A DNA stretch of 64,000 bases from Phocoena phocoena (Eukaryota; Chordata; Mammalia; Artiodactyla; Phocoenidae): the NCBI RefSeq assembly GCF_963924675.1, contig NC_089220.1:156090270-156154269 (forward strand), in the 5' to 3' direction. The first letter of the stretch is position 1; each line of letters begins with the position of its first letter. The position numbers and the translations under genes are program-made. The notes under the pieces are model-generated. The model made no database searches. It was not told the DNA's origin and worked only from the letters and a program-made list of their open reading frames with translations. Positions 11,590 to 23,970 of the stretch are shown here, one piece after another.

Positions 11590-11745
11590 TTGCAATTTTC
11601 TAAAGTCCAAAATGGACAGAATAATAATGGAAACTATCTCAAAGCTGCAGTGAGGACTAAAGGGGTAAAATATCAAAGTGTTTAGAACAGTGCCTGGCCC
11701 ATGGTAAGCATTCTATACATGTTTGCTGTTATTAGTATGTGATAC
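11590..11745 (+). repeat. MIR-type ancient SINE relic
   Basis: ACAGAATAATAATGGAAACTATCTC, GTGTTTAGAACAGTGCCTGGCCCATGGTAAGCATTC and the terminal TTTGCTGTTATTA follow the sense MIR 3' half. Confidence 0.8.
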
Positions 11746-11944
11746 ATCAACATTTTACTCGTTAGGGACAGAAGTGACATTTAAATCAGTACTTTATATA
11801 ATATCTATCATGATTAGACGTTTCTCTCCATTGGTACCACAACTCTGTGCTCTTAGTAGGAAAGATAAATTTGCCCCTTTTTACTGATGAAAAACTTAAT
11901 ATTTCTAACTGTTAGCTATGACGTTAGATAGAAGGAAAATTATA

Positions 11945-12290
11945 CCAATATTCACATTTATTGAGTGCCTACAATTGGTCAGGAATGACCTTCAAAGTCC
12001 AAAGATAATGGCTGAAGAAGCCGTTCTGTAGTTTTGGCTCTTAAGAATTGTATACTTAATTAGGAATACATAATGTGAGCAGATATTTAATTAAAATCCA
12101 TGTGCTATAAAAGTTGTTTACTATAGCTATGGTGGTATAGGAGAGAGAGTAAGGACTTCTGCCTGGGGAAATCAGGAAGGGCTTCACAAAGGAGGTGATA
12201 TTTTTGGATGGCCTTTGAAGGAAAAGTCAGATTGCTCTAGAAGAGGAAAGAAGCAATGGCATTCCAGGAGGACGTTTGGTGACTTCTAGT
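11945..12290 (-). mobile_element. LINE-2 3' relic
   Basis: Antisense L2 blocks in order: ATTTATTGAGTGCCTAC, then after a decayed middle GAAGGGCTTCACAAAGGAGGTGATATTTTTGG, CTTTGAAGG and GGCATTCCAGG. Strongly diverged and not coding. Confidence 0.65.
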
Positions 12291-12339
12291 TAGATTTCTT
12301 CTCATAACAAGTCTATTCTCGTCAGTTAATAATATTAAC

Positions 12340-12930
12340 CCAAACCTGGGTTCACCTCTTGGTGGTTGTTGAGCCAATAGATACAACCAAGCCAAAGATC
12401 AGGAGAAGGAAGGATTTATTATTACTTGCAGCAAGTAAAGAGGACCCCAGCAATCTTTCCCAAGGCAGTCTCCTTAACAGCAAAATTGGGGAAGTTTTAA
12501 GCTAAGGGTACATGCATATTCATGAAGGGACTGGAGTAGAGGAGAATTCAGCATAGAATTGGGGCAAAGGTTGACAGAGCCCAAGCCTTAGTTGATTGAA
12601 GTCAGGAGAGTCAACATCATCATTCCATCCTCCGCCTGGTGGGGGCCTTAGTCCCTGCAGAACTCAAAGATACATTATTATGTATATCCCTTGAGGAGGA
12701 ACTAGGGCTCTGCTTTATCACTGCACTATTGTTTGACTGCCTTTTGTCTGTTCCTGCATTCCTTTGTTTCCTTAAGATCCTTCATTACCAAGACCTGTTC
12801 AAGGGCAAGCTTTGTAACCAGGCTTAGATCACAAAATGGCTTAGGCCAAAATGGGTTCTCTTATGTCCAGAAAGCCATTCCTGGTTCTCTTTCTCCAGGG
12901 ACCCCCTATCCTAATCTGCTTAAAATAATG
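12340..12930 (-). mobile_element. LTR of an endogenous retrovirus (ERVL-like), degraded
   Basis: Minus-strand LTR-like block. It holds AAGATCAGGAGAAGGAAGGATTTATTATTACTTGC, whose complement carries an AATAAA polyadenylation signal near 12415. CATGCATATTCATGAAGGG, GGTGGGGGCCTTAGTC and GGCTTAGGCCAAAATGGG follow. The order resembles ERVL-class LTRs, but the exact family is not assigned and the edges are approximate. No viral gene is associated with it. Confidence 0.6.
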
Positions 12931-13630
12931 CCTGTCATCTCTGGAAATGCTGAGACCAAATGTACCCTCAGAGCCTGCTCCCTTAGTGTCCCAATCATAG
13001 TGTTCTCAAGGCCCCATGAATGCACTATGTTTGTGGTCCTGGGCAGACAGAGCCCTATCACTTAAGGGAGCAGCCACTTTCATTTCTGTAGCCCCTCTAA
13101 TGCTTTGCTGCAAGGAAAAAATACTTATGCTCACTTCTATCCCAGCAAGCGACAGCAAGGTGGGGAGAGTAACCTCAGTGACCTCAAACAAAACAGTATG
13201 TAACACTTGTCATACAGGTTCGGTGTTTAAAAACTTTAAAGCCCATCAAGCATTGCCTTCTTCAGGAGTTAGTCAGTTTCCATTCTTTCCTTCTTAATAT
13301 CAGTGACGCTCCTTTTATATCCATCTTCAGCCTAAAATATTTGAATTTACCTGATAATCCAGGAGAGTACTATCAATAGCCCATCCTGCTGCCTGTTAAA
13401 GAGAAGGTTTATCCCTGAAACGTCCTGCCCATCATGGTCTCCAAAGCGTTGTCCAACTCTTCCTTCTCCAAGAAGCAGAAATAAAGGAAGACCCGACTGG
13501 AATTCTTTTAAAAACATCGTGAACATTGCTACCCTCCTGACTTTCTGTTTTTGTGAGATATCAATGCATAAGAAAGGCTAAGACTGGATTTCTTTAAAGT
13601 AGACTCAATCCACTCTCTAATTTTTGTTTT
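12931..13630. other. unassigned sequence
   Basis: It may contain the outer part of the ERV-like element or unique DNA. Overlapping open frames on both strands (around 13006-13297) show no domain. Confidence 0.4.
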
Positions 13631-13639
13631 CTTATGAAT

Positions 13640-15395
13640 TTTTAAAAAGGAAATTATTTTTTACAACAGTTTTAGGTTTATAACAAAATTAGGAGGGAGG
13701 TATAGAGAGTTCCCATATAACGCCTGCCCACACATATGCATAGCTTCCCCTATTATCAACCTCACTTGCCAGAAAGGCACATTTTTTGCCGAAGATGAAC
13801 CTAAATTGAACATCATGATTATGTGTCAGTTTAGTCCAAAGTCTGTAGTTTACCTTAGGGTAACTCTTGTTAGTGTTTTATGGGTTTGGGTATAATGATA
13901 TATATCTGTCATTATACTATCAAATATATTATTTTCACTGCACCCCAAGTCCTTTGTGCTCTCCTAATCGTCTTTCCTCCCCCACCACAGTCCCTGCCAA
14001 CTGATGATCTTTTTGTTGTCTCCGTAATTTGGCCTTTTCCAGAATGTCATATAGTTGGAATCACAGGGTATATAGCCTTTTCAGATTGGCTTCTTTCATT
14101 TAGTAATATGTATTTAAGCTTCCTCCATGTCTTTTCATGGCTTGATAGGTGATTTCTTTTTATTGCGAATAATATTTCATTATCTGGATGTACTACAGCT
14201 TATTTATCCATTCACTTACTGAAGGACATCTTGCTTGCTTTCAAGTTTTGGCGATGATGAATAAAGCTGCTATAAACATCCATGTGCAGGTTTTTGCTTG
14301 GACATGTTTTAGGTTCATTTAGGTGAATACTAAGGAGTAGTATTGCTGGATTACAGGGTAAAAGTATATGTAGTTTCGTAAGAAATCAGCAAACTGTCTT
14401 CCAAAATGGCTGTACCATCTTGCATTCATACCATCAATAAATAAGTTCCTGTTGTTATACATCCTTGTTGGCATTTGGTGTTGTCAGTGTTCTGCATTTT
14501 GACCATTCCAACAGGTATATAGTGATATCTAACAGTTGTTTTAATTTCCATTTCCCAGACAACATATAATGTGGAGCATCTTTTTGTTTGCTTATTTGCC
14601 ATCTGTATATCTTCTTTGGTGAGGTATCTGTTAGGATCTATGGTCAATTTTTTTAATTGAGTTGTTTGCTTTCTTATTGTTAAATTTTAAGAGTTTTTTT
14701 TTTGTGTGTATTTTTGATAACAGTCCTCTATGTGTCTTTTGCAAATATTTTCTCCCAGTCTGTGGCTTATCTTCTCATCCTCTTGTTATTGGCTTTCACA
14801 GAGCAAAAGTTGTTAATTTTAATGAAGTCCAGCTTATCCACTATTTCTTTTATGGCTCATGTCTTTGGTGTTGTATCTAAAAAAGCATTACCATACCCTA
14901 GGTCATTTAGGTTTTCTCCCATGTTATCTTCTAGGAGTTTTATAGCTTTACATTTTTACATTTAGGTCTATGATCCACTTTGAGATAATTTTTGTGAAGA
15001 GTGTAAGATCAGTGTCTAAATTCTTTTTTACCTGTGGATGTCCATTTGTTCCAGTACCATTTGTTGAAGAGATCATCTTCGCTCCATTAGATTACCTTTG
15101 TTCCTTTGTCAGAGAACAGTTAAGTATATTTATGTGGGCCTATTTCTTGGCTCTCTGTTCTATTCCACTGATCTATTTGTCTATTCTTTCACCGATACCA
15201 CACTTTCTTGGTTACTATGGCTTCATAGTAATCTTGAAGTCAGGTAACATTAGTCTTCCAAATTTGTCCTTCTCCTTCAATACTGTGTTGGCTATTCTGG
15301 GTCTTTTGACTCTCCAAGTAAACTTTAGAAACAATTTGTTGCTATCCATAACATAACTTGCTGGTATTTTGATTGAGATTTCTTGTGATTTTTTA
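13640..15395 (-). mobile_element. LINE-1 3' portion (old L1MA/L1MB-like)
   Basis: Antisense old L1. The 3' UTR is at the left (TACAACAGTTTTAGGTTTATAAC, AGAGAGTTCCCATATAAC). Moving right come the complements of the ORF2 C-terminal third: TGGCTTCTTTCATTTAGTAATATG, CTTGGTTACTATGGCTTCATAGTAATCTTGAAGTC, ending in the block around 15300-15390 that encodes KFTWRVKRPRI on the minus strand. Several frames are broken, for example minus-strand 15215-15439 and 14426-14647. No target-site duplication seen. Confidence 0.85.
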
Positions 15396-15408
15396 CAATG
15401 ACTAAAGC

Positions 15409-15748
15409 TGTGGTGTTCAATGCAGTAGCCATGAGTCACAAGTGACTAATGAGCCCTTGAAATATAGCTGGTCCAAATTGATATTTGCTATGAATATAAA
15501 ATACACACAGGATGTTGAAGACCAAAGATAAAAATAATGAAAACTATATTATTGTTTTTTGTATGGATTACATGTTGAAATGACTATATTTGGTATATGT
15601 CAATATAAGAAAACATATTATTAAAATTTATTTTCCCATTGCTTTTTACTTTTTCTTAATGTGGGTCCTAGAAAATATAAAATTCCCTATGTGGCTCACA
15701 TTATACTTATTTTGGATAGCAATGCTTTGGAGAGCCTGGGAATGCCAC
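15409..15748 (+). mobile_element. hAT-Charlie-like non-autonomous DNA transposon relic
   Basis: Blocks GTGTTCAATGCAGTAGCCATGAG, GAGCCCTTGAAATATAGCTGG, ATAAAATACACACAGGAT, GATTACATGTTGAAATGA and TGTGGCTCACATTATACTTATTTTGGATAGCAATGC correspond in order to a familiar MER-type element. The two ends are imperfect inverted repeats (TGTTCAATGCAG / TTGGATAGCAATG). Orientation is arbitrary. It carries no transposase. Confidence 0.65.
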
Positions 15749-16585
15749 TGTATTCTGCTCTCTTTACTAATGCTCTTACTAGCTGATTGATTGGAACATC
15801 TAGGATAATGTACAGAAAAATAACTTTAGTCTAGACCTGGATTTCCTGTCAGCATTTCTAATTAACCTGCAAGAGTCCACAGAAGTCTTAGTTCAAATTA
15901 TCTTCATTCCATGAAAACGTCTTGAACCTGAATCCCTTTACTTAAGTTACTACCTATGGCAGACACTATAGAGTATCTAACTTAACTTGCATTCTCAACT
16001 CTTTTCTTCCATGATGCTTTACACTTTGAAAGTTGTACGTATAAAAAACTCTTCTACTCTGTCTCCCCATGGAGCTCAATAGGCCCAAATAATACCGTTT
16101 TTGACAATAAGACTTGGCTGAAGCCTACTGAGGAAAGGACACTTGCAGCTCCTAAAATCCCTTCTCCCACTTCTTTTTGTCTCCAATGCATGTATGTTGC
16201 TGACACTTAAGCATCCAACTTGTGCCTGGGAAGGAAAGGCCAAGAGAATGACACAGATCCTGTGTGTCTGTCTTCGTTAAGCTACTAAGTTAATGTCAAT
16301 GATCACTCAACTTCAGACTTTTTGTAATATGTGAAATAATCTGCTTGTTGTATAAACTTCTGTAAATTAGGTTTCCTGTTACTTGCAGCTGAACATATTC
16401 CCAACTGATGAACCAAAGCCATTATTCCCAGGGTGTCCAGACTTGGAACCTGGGTGCCATTGTTGACTGCCTCCTCTTCACCAAAACCTGAAATCTGTCA
16501 TCGAGCCCTTTGTTATCTGTCCCATGCACTCCTACCTTTTCAATTTCATTCTCGACACCATAGTACAACCCCTAGATACCTATAA
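15749..16585. other. unassigned sequence
   Basis: Possibly unique DNA; no gene or named repeat recognised. Confidence 0.45.
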
Positions 16586-17000
16586 TTCTTGGTGAAATGA
16601 TTGATGCCAGTTTCCTCTTTAAACCTTTTTAAACAATTCTCCAGTCTAATCCGATGAAGGTCCAATGGCCTAACTTGGCAAATAATTCAGTCTTCCACAA
16701 TCTCTTCATAATTTATCTTTCTAGACTTAACTGTCCTGTTAACATACATAAACATTTTATCCATTCACATCTTATTTCTCCAGCGTCTCCCTAAGTATTT
16801 ATATTGCTCCTTTCACATCCTTAATTATAGCTCCCCCTCTGTCTGGAATACTGCACCTCTTCACGGCACAGTGGAAAGCCATCCCATCTTTTAAAAGCCA
16901 AGTGATATGTTACATTGCTCTGGTCATGCTTTCTGATTCCTCCCCAGTCAAAAGTGATCCCTCCTCTCCTGTAGCTCTTTTGGTCATGCACAGATTTTAC
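16586..17000 (+). mobile_element. LINE-2 relic
   Basis: Sense L2 ORF2 tail: ATAATTTATCTTTCTAGACTTAACTG, AGCTCCCCCTCTGTCTGGAATACTGC, AAAGCCATCCCATCTTTTAAAAGCC and TCTGATTCCTCCCCAGTCA. Non-coding now. Confidence 0.7.
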
Positions 17001-17017
17001 TAAGGCCCAGGCACCTG

Positions 17018-17255
17018 TAACAAGCACTTTACTAGGTATTAGGAATTGAACAATGAGTCAGACACAGTCCCTGCCATTGATGTGCCTATAGATGTGTGGA
17101 AGAGACAGAAAAAGATAATTTCAGTATATAAAGGTCACTTAGTTCAGCCTTGGAGGGGCAGCCTTTGAGATGGTGCTGCCTTAGGCAATATGAAAAGTCA
17201 GTAACCAAGTGAAGAAGCAGGCAAGGTCATTCCAGACAGAAGAAATAGACAAGAA
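17018..17255 (-). mobile_element. LINE-2 relic, opposite orientation
   Basis: AAGCACTTTACTAGGTATTAGGAATTGAACAATGAGTCAGACACAGTCCCTGCC is the antisense L2 3' end. GGCAAGGTCATTCCAGAC follows further right. It is directly next to the sense L2 at 16586-17000, so the two are separate pieces. Confidence 0.6.
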
Positions 17256-19755
17256 ACACCATGCTGGATTTAATGAACTATAAGCAATTCGCTGTTGCTA
17301 AAGTTTCCTTCAATCAGTGACCAAACTTTATAGAGATGACAGGCAATTTGATGGACTAAAATGTCCTCAGATTTGATTTGGTGGCAGACACTTATGTAAT
17401 ACCACAATCCTTTCTATGACTGGGCTATTAGTAATGCTTCAGTTTATTTTTTTAAAAAAGAAAAAACACAAAATGACCAATATATGTAACTTGGTAAAAT
17501 TGTCAGTCTCTTCTCTTTTTGCACGCTTCCTCTGGATTCTCTACAGAATTCAATCTCTGGTGGGTATTTATTATAAAAAAATAAGGAAAAATATTTATAA
17601 AAATATTAACCCTCGTTTACTAAACTATGCAAGGATGTAATATCTACATATGATAATGAAGAGATCATATTGTTTAATTCTTGCGCTGTCACGTGAACTT
17701 GTTCTTGAGAAAAGAGTTGATTCATTAAGGTATTACTAACAGGTGTAACAGATCAACTCTAACATTTCTGTTGCTTAGCACAATAAAAGTCTGTTTCTAG
17801 TGTACTTATCAAACCAGTGCGAGCCTTTCTACTTGAACAGTTCTCTTCCGAGGAGTTATTTGGAGATCCCTCTCATTCTGTCTTAAGGTTCCTTTTTCAA
17901 TACATGGTTCCTAGGCTCGCCTTTTCACTATTCTAGCTGCGTGGGAAAAGAAAAGGTAAAATCTTGCGTAGGTGGTCACTTCTTCACACTACATTGTTTC
18001 TGCCCACATTGCTTGAGCTGGAATTTCCAAAGTATAAGGGAAGTTTGGCAATATGGTTGTGTTTGCATCTTAGAAACATAGAAAGTGATCAGTAAACAGA
18101 CTGGGCTATATGAGAAAATTAATGGGTAAGTTCATTTATCCCAGCGGACGTGTGATGACTTTGTGCTAAAAATTTAAGGGGCTAACATATTTTATTAGAA
18201 GAACAAAACTGCCTATTCTATCACTTTTATCCTCTAAAGACATTTAATTTTATTCATGGATTGATTCACTCCCTTGTTAATTTCAACAAACATCCACTAA
18301 GCACTTAACATAAGCTAGGCATAATATTAGGAGTGATTGCAAAGAGATACAAATCAGAGATATTGATATGCAATAATTTGTCTCTCCATCTGGTAGAGTG
18401 CTTGTCCCAAAATATGTGCTCTCTAAGCATTTGTTAAAATAATTATTCAATAAGTGATCAATCCAACATTGCAAAATACACTGTTAGAGGGCTGGAATAA
18501 TTACCACAGAGGTGACGGAGCTAACAGTATTTTACATTCTATTGGGCTATCTGAATTCCAAAAAGCTGCCCTGGGTGTATTTTGGCTATTTGTTGGAGAG
18601 ATAAAAACCTCATATACTGATTTGCTTCCACTGTTCATTAATTCCTTAGCTAAATACTACAACACCTAGAACAGTGCCAAATACCAAAGGAACACTCAAT
18701 TATATGCAACTTAATGAGGGTGACAATAAAAGTTACAAATCTGGAAAATGAATAGCAATGCAATGATCCCATTTTACCAGGCTGGATGGTTCTTCAAAAT
18801 TGCTACATTTAGGAATTGGAACTTCTTCTTCATTTTTTGTTTTCGCTTTTTTTTCCTTTTTTTTTTTTTTTTTTAAGGAATAAGACTTATTGCCATCTAG
18901 TATGGCATTTATAATTCTTTTATTGATAATAGATTCTTTCTGGAAGCCACATGGGTGTTATCAAGATAACCATAAAGAAAAAAATCTATAAATTTGTGGC
19001 AAGGGAGTTTTAGATCAGTCAATTTGTCAGCTTACAACATTTTTAGAGGTAGGGAATATTGTAAGATTAATGAATTGGCAAGAAATATACTTTATAAGTA
19101 TGGCACAATAAATGTATGCTTTGTATATCATTTATATCCAAATGATATAAATATAGAATAATAATAAATAACAATGTAAATGATATAGTTGATAGGTTGT
19201 CTCTAGCCTCATAAACAAGATAGATATTTCCATCCATGCTAAGAGTACAGAAAACTGAAAGCTAAAAGGGAGGCAGGCAGTGGTACCTAGGGTCTTGGTT
19301 CCTGCCAGGGAACAAAGCCTAAGAGTGCTCATGCAAGAAGGGCTGAGAAGATGAATAGCTACATTTAAAGCCAGGGATTGGAGAAATTGGTCCTTAACAA
19401 TATACAGGAAAGACTGGAACAACTACACTGCATGGGTCCATGACTTCATAGGAAACTCTGGGCCAAGGAAGGCCAGAAGACAAAGATGAATTCTGATGCC
19501 AAGGAGGTGGGACAGAATAACATCTACTCTATGAAGAGGTGTTTAAATATTCCAAGATAATTGCAGAGAAGGATCTCTAAACCTCATTCCTGCCTGGGAG
19601 CTACAAGCAATCATGTGGAAGAAATGCCTAAAACTTTAGATAAGAAAGGGTATAGTGAGAAAGAAACAGACAATATTAAAAAACATATTTTTTTGCATTT
19701 AAAATAAATCTTTAAGCCAAAATTTCAAATACGTTAAAAGAAAAAAATACTAGGG
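17256..19755. other. mostly unassigned sequence, polypyrimidine tract and faint L2-like block
   Basis: A weak antisense L2-like block is at about 18285-18460 (CATCCACTAAGCACTTAACATAAGCTAGGCATAATATTAGG). A T-rich tract is at 18848-18875. I see no gene in the remainder; short frames at 17416, 18454 and 19132 lack domains. Confidence 0.4.
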
Positions 19756-19970
19756 GGCTTCCCTGGTGGCGCAGTGGTTGAGAGTCCACCTGACGATGCA
19801 GGGGACACGGGTTCGTGCCCTGGTCCGGGAAGATCCCACATGCCACAGAGCAGCTGGGCCCGTGAGCCATGGCTGCTGAGCCTGTGCATCTGGAGCCTGT
19901 GCTCCGCGACAGGAGAGGCCACAACAGTGAGAGGCTTGTGTACCGCAAAAAAAAAAAAAAAAAAAAAAAA
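19756..19970 (+). mobile_element. CHR-type SINE with A24 tail
   Basis: Full-length plus-strand SINE. The head holds a Pol III A box TGGCGCAGTGG at 19767-19777 and a B box in GGGTTCGTGCCC at about 19810. The body ends GTGTACCGC and an uninterrupted A tract fills 19947-19970. Target-site duplications are unclear; ATACTAG at the left against ACTAAG at the right is only suggestive. Several CpG sites have decayed to TG/CA. Confidence 0.93.
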
Positions 19971-20300
19971 CTAAGACGAAACACCACAGAATTAATTATA
20001 GGTACAGACTTAATTTCAGATACAGTATTTTATTTAAAGAATTTGGAAAAACTTTCAAATTAAATAGAATTTTAATGCTCAAAGTAATAAATGAAACTCA
20101 CAGCGGATGTGAGTGAGGAATTAGGAATATTTTATAATTATAAGGTGCCTGCACTACTTGGAAATCGGTAGAGTGTTATCTGAAAGTGGACTTGGATTAG
20201 CTATAAATGTATATTACAAATTCTAGGACAGCCACTTAAAAAAGTTAAAAAAGGAGAAAATGGAAGCATATGAAATGTTCAATTAAAATCACAAAGGCAG

Positions 20301-20513
20301 GGCTTCCCTGGTGGCGCAGTGGTTGAGAGTCCGCCTGCCAGTGCAGGGGACACGGGTTCGTGCCCCGGTCGGGGAGGATCCCACGTGCCGCGGAGCGGCT
20401 GGGCCCGTGAGCCATGGCCACTGAGCCCGCGCATCCGGAGCCTGTGCTCCGCAACAGGAGAGGCCACAGCAGTGAGAGGTCCGCGTACCGCAAAAAAAAA
20501 AAAAAAAAAAAAA
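20301..20513 (+). mobile_element. CHR-type SINE inserted in old LINE-1
   Basis: Full-length plus-strand SINE with A box TGGCGCAGTGG (20312-20322), B box GGTTCGTGCCC (20355-20365) and an A tail to 20513. Target-site duplication AAAATCACAAAGGCA (20285-20299) / AAAATCACGAAGGCA (20510-20524) has one mismatch, and the first A of the right copy overlaps the tail. It retains many CpGs, so it is among the better preserved copies. Confidence 0.95.
20312..20365 (+). promoter_or_regulatory. internal RNA polymerase III promoter (A and B boxes) of SINE
   Basis: TGGCGCAGTGG fits the tRNA A-box consensus and GGTTCGTGCCC fits the B box, with 32 nt between them, as in the tRNA genes from which such SINEs derive. 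Whether this copy is transcribed cannot be told from sequence. Confidence 0.7.
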
Positions 20514-22066
20514 TCACGAAGGCAAAAAAAAGTGTGCAAGACAAAAAAACAAGGGCAAAAAGTAGAAAATAATGACAAGTATGGTAGATATTTATCTAAT
20601 TATATCAATAATTACTTTGAATGTCAGTGGTCTGAAAATACCAGTTAAAAGACAGAGATTGTCAGAGTGGGTCAAAAATAAGACCCAACAATATGCTGTC
20701 TATAAGAAATCCACTTGAAATATAAAGACACATATAGGTTAAAAATACAAGGATGGAATAAGATATATCATGCTAACAGTAATCAGAAGAAAGCAGGAGT
20801 AGCTGCTTTAGACGTCAGAGCAAGGAAAGTTCTCAAGGATAAAGAGGAGAATTACATATTGATAAAGGAGTCAGTTCTCCAAGAGAATATAACAGTCCTT
20901 AATGTGTTATGTACCGAAAAACAGAGCATCAAAATACCTGAGGTAGAAACTGATTGAAGTGCAAGGAGAAATAGGTGAATCTACTATTGTAGTTGGAGGC
21001 TTCAACATCTCTCTATCAGAAATGGGTGGATCTAAGCAGGCAGAAAATCAGTATGGACACAGTAGAACTCAAAGCACCGTCAATTAACTGGATACAATGG
21101 ACATCTATCAACAACTTCATCCAACAACAGCTGAATACACATATTTCTCCAGCTTGGAGCATTCACCGCAGTAGACCACATTTGGGACCTTAAAACACAC
21201 CTTAATAAATTTAGAAGAATAGAAATTATGCAGTGTCTATTCTCATACCACAGTGGAATTAAAGCAGAAATCAATAACAGAAAGATAGTTGGAAAATCCC
21301 CCAAATACTTGGAGATTAAACAACACATTTCCAAGTAATGCACAAGTCAAAAAGAAATTTTTAAAATAACTTGAACTAAATGAAATTGAAAATAGAATGT
21401 AAAAATTTAGAGGGAAATATAGCATGGAATGTATATATTAAAAAAGAAGAAAGATCTATGTATGTATGCTTTTACCTTAGGACATGTATGCTTTCACCTT
21501 AGGACACTGGAAAAAAGAACAAAATAAATCTAAAATAAGTGGAAGAAAATAAATAAAAATTAGAGTCAAAATCAATGAAATCAATAGAGAAAATCAACAA
21601 AATGAAAAGCTGGCTCTTGAAAAGATCAGTAAAATCAATAAGCCTTTAGCCAAGCAAACTAAAGAAAATATGAATTGATACAAATTACTCATATCAGAAA
21701 TGAAGGAAAGAACATTACTACAAATCCCACAGACATCAAAAGGATAAAAAAAGGAGTATCATGAACAACTCGATGCCCACTAAGTTGATCACTTAGATGA
21801 AATGGACCAATTCCTTAAAAGACACAATCTGCTAAAAATCACACATGAAGAAATAGACAATCCAAATAGGCCCATAACTATTAAATAAATCTCATTAATA
21901 ATAACCTTTCAGAGCAGACACGATTTAGGCCCAGATGGGTCCACTGGTGAATTCTACCAGACATTTAAGGAGGAAATTATACCAATTCTGCAATCTCTTC
22001 TAAAAGAAGCAGAGAAAACACTTCCTAACTCACTCTATGAGGCCAGCATTACCCTATTACTGAAGT

Positions 22067-23169
22067 AAGACATTGTTGAATCGTGGAATATTTTCATGAT
22101 TTGCCCAATGTCACATAAATGATAAGTGATATAGTCAGAATTTGAACTTGGATCCATCCAGTTTCAAACACCCTGTTCTTTCGTGGATTCTCTGCTACAT
22201 CACAGTCAGATTGAAGATCACCAGGAATTCTTTTTTCTTACAGCACTTTGCCTTTATTACTGTGGGGCCAATGAGCCCATGAGCCTAATCATCCTTTTAC
22301 TTCTCTTGATCTGGTGTTTGACAGGGGCTTGAAAACCTAACTCTGGGATTTGTATTTCTTATCTCACTTCCTGTTTTCTGTCTCTGATCTATCAAACTCA
22401 TCCCCTAGTTTGCATTTAAAAATTATTATTTTTAAAAAATTTTAATTGTGACAAGCCTGATCTTGATGCTAATTAATTCATGGTGAATTTTTTTTTTCCA
22501 GTTAGAATAGTATTTGCAATTTGCAAGATGACTAGCCAGAATTAAGAGTATATTCTGTGGCCATTCAATAATGTTTTGTTCTATGCAAGTAGAATTTTAT
22601 TCTATTATAATATTCAGGTTCAAGTAGGGTATTAGACCTTTCCCCTTATTTGGAAATAAATGCTATTGAAAACTGAGAATTTTGGCATAAATATAACACC
22701 ATTCTGAGAAATCTATATGTATGGTAGTTCCTAAATTCAGTTAATAAATGCAAAACATAGGGAGAAATGTAAATTATTCTCTTTGGCACCTTTGCTAGTG
22801 TATACTAGAGTCAATTTCAACATGACTCTTTTTCTCCTGGAGAAACATTTTTCTTAGGTTATTATTATTTTTAAATTCAGTGTCTTTTTTAAAGTGCAAC
22901 CAAGTTCACAATGGAATACACAGATATCTTATAGCTCTAATGAACATACAAAAGAATCTTTAATTTTTTCCTCCTTCTTTTGCAGAAACACTTATTCAGT
23001 ATTATCCAATAATAACCTATATGTCTCATCTCATTTCGACTTCTTCCTTTATAATCTTTTGCAATGATAATAAAGTAATATAACTCAATAGCACAGACTT
23101 CATCAGAACACACATTTATTGATAAGATTTTACTTTCCTGTGACTCTGCTCAAGACATAATCATCAAAA
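22067..23169. other. unassigned sequence
   Basis: A short MIR-like antisense block may be at 22075-22200 (GATTTGCCCAATGTCACATAAATGATAAGTG, ATTTGAACTTGGATCC). The rest is AT-rich with no recognised feature. Confidence 0.4.
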
Positions 23170-23970
23170 ACCTGTTGACAGTGCGTACCTGTTAGAATTA
23201 CCAGAATGGCTTAAAAAGAAAATTGAAGGGCTTCCCTGGTGGCGCAGTGGTTGAGAGTCCGCCTGCCGATGCAGGGGACATGGGTTCGAGCCCTGGTCCG
23301 GGAAGATCCCACATGCATACTGGAAAAAATACAAAGCAAGTGGACTTCTCATAGATTGCTGGTGGAAATGCAAAAAGATGCAACCACTCTGGGAAACAGT
23401 TTGAAACTTTCTTATAAAGTTAAACATGCACCCTACTATGGTCCAGCAATTCCACTGCTAGATATTTACCCAAGAGAAATAAAACAGATGTCCACACAAA
23501 AACATGCATGCAAACACTTAGAGTGGCTTTATTCGTAATTGCCCCAAACTAGAAGCAATCAAAATGTTCATGAGCTGGTAAATAGAATATCCATATAATG
23601 AAATACTATTCAGCAATAAGAATGAATTGACTACCTCTGCTTTCAATAACGGGAATACATCTCAAATGCATCATGTTAAGATAAAGAAACCAAATTCAAA
23701 AAGTTGTATAAATACTGTATGATTTCATTTATATGACATTCTGGAAAAAACAAACCTAAGGGAACAGAAAGCAAATTAGAGATTTCCTGGGGCTGGGCCT
23801 GGGCCTGGGAGGAAGAGGTTAAATACAAAGAATGAGGTAGAACTTCTTGGGATGGTGGAAATGCTCTTGTGGTGATGGTAGTGGTCATATGATTGTATGT
23901 TTATCAAAATTCATAAAATTTACACAAAAAGGGTAAATTTTATTATATATCAATTATATCTCAGAAAACC
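23170..23970 (+). mobile_element. old LINE-1 3' end, interrupted by a SINE fragment
   Basis: Sense L1 ORF2 C-terminus and 3' UTR: TAGATTGCTGGTGGAAATGC, GGTCCAGCAATTCCACTGCTAGATATTTACCC, AATACTATTCAGCAATAAG, GTGGAAATGCTCTTGTG, ATCAATTATATCTCAGAAAA. The tail merges into a GA-rich tract at 23975-24045. Frames are broken throughout. Confidence 0.85.
23228..23316 (+). mobile_element. CHR-type SINE lacking its 3' half
   Basis: The tRNA-like head is intact (GGGCTTCCCTGGTGGCGCAGTGG; B box GGTTCGAGCCC, a perfect consensus), but the copy stops at ...GATCCCACATGC with no body and no A-tail, and L1 sequence resumes at once. Retroposition truncates 5' ends, so loss of the 3' end points to a later deletion. 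No clear target-site duplication remains. Confidence 0.9.

Larger units (their letters stand above)
20120..22066 (+). mobile_element. ancient LINE-1 with start of ORF2, interrupted by a SINE
   Basis: Plus-strand L1M-like sequence. The inter-ORF block GAGTGTTATCTGAAAGTGGACTTGG is near 20170-20200. After the SINE the ORF2 endonuclease region starts near 20580, coding for TLNVSGLKIPVK-type peptide. It runs through KAGVA (20800) and an early reverse transcriptase region near 21900-22060 (LGPDGSTGEFYQTF-like, then ASITLLLK). Many stops and frameshifts. It stops abruptly at about 22066 without a 3' UTR or A-tail. Confidence 0.85.

Noticed and set aside
12733..13297. Overlapping frames of 90-110 codons on both strands
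   Set aside because: They overlap an LTR-like block and adjacent unassigned DNA, and no recognisable domain is present.
20312..20365. tRNA gene
   Set aside because: A and B boxes are present, but the segment is a SINE head with a long non-tRNA body and A-tail; I see no full cloverleaf.
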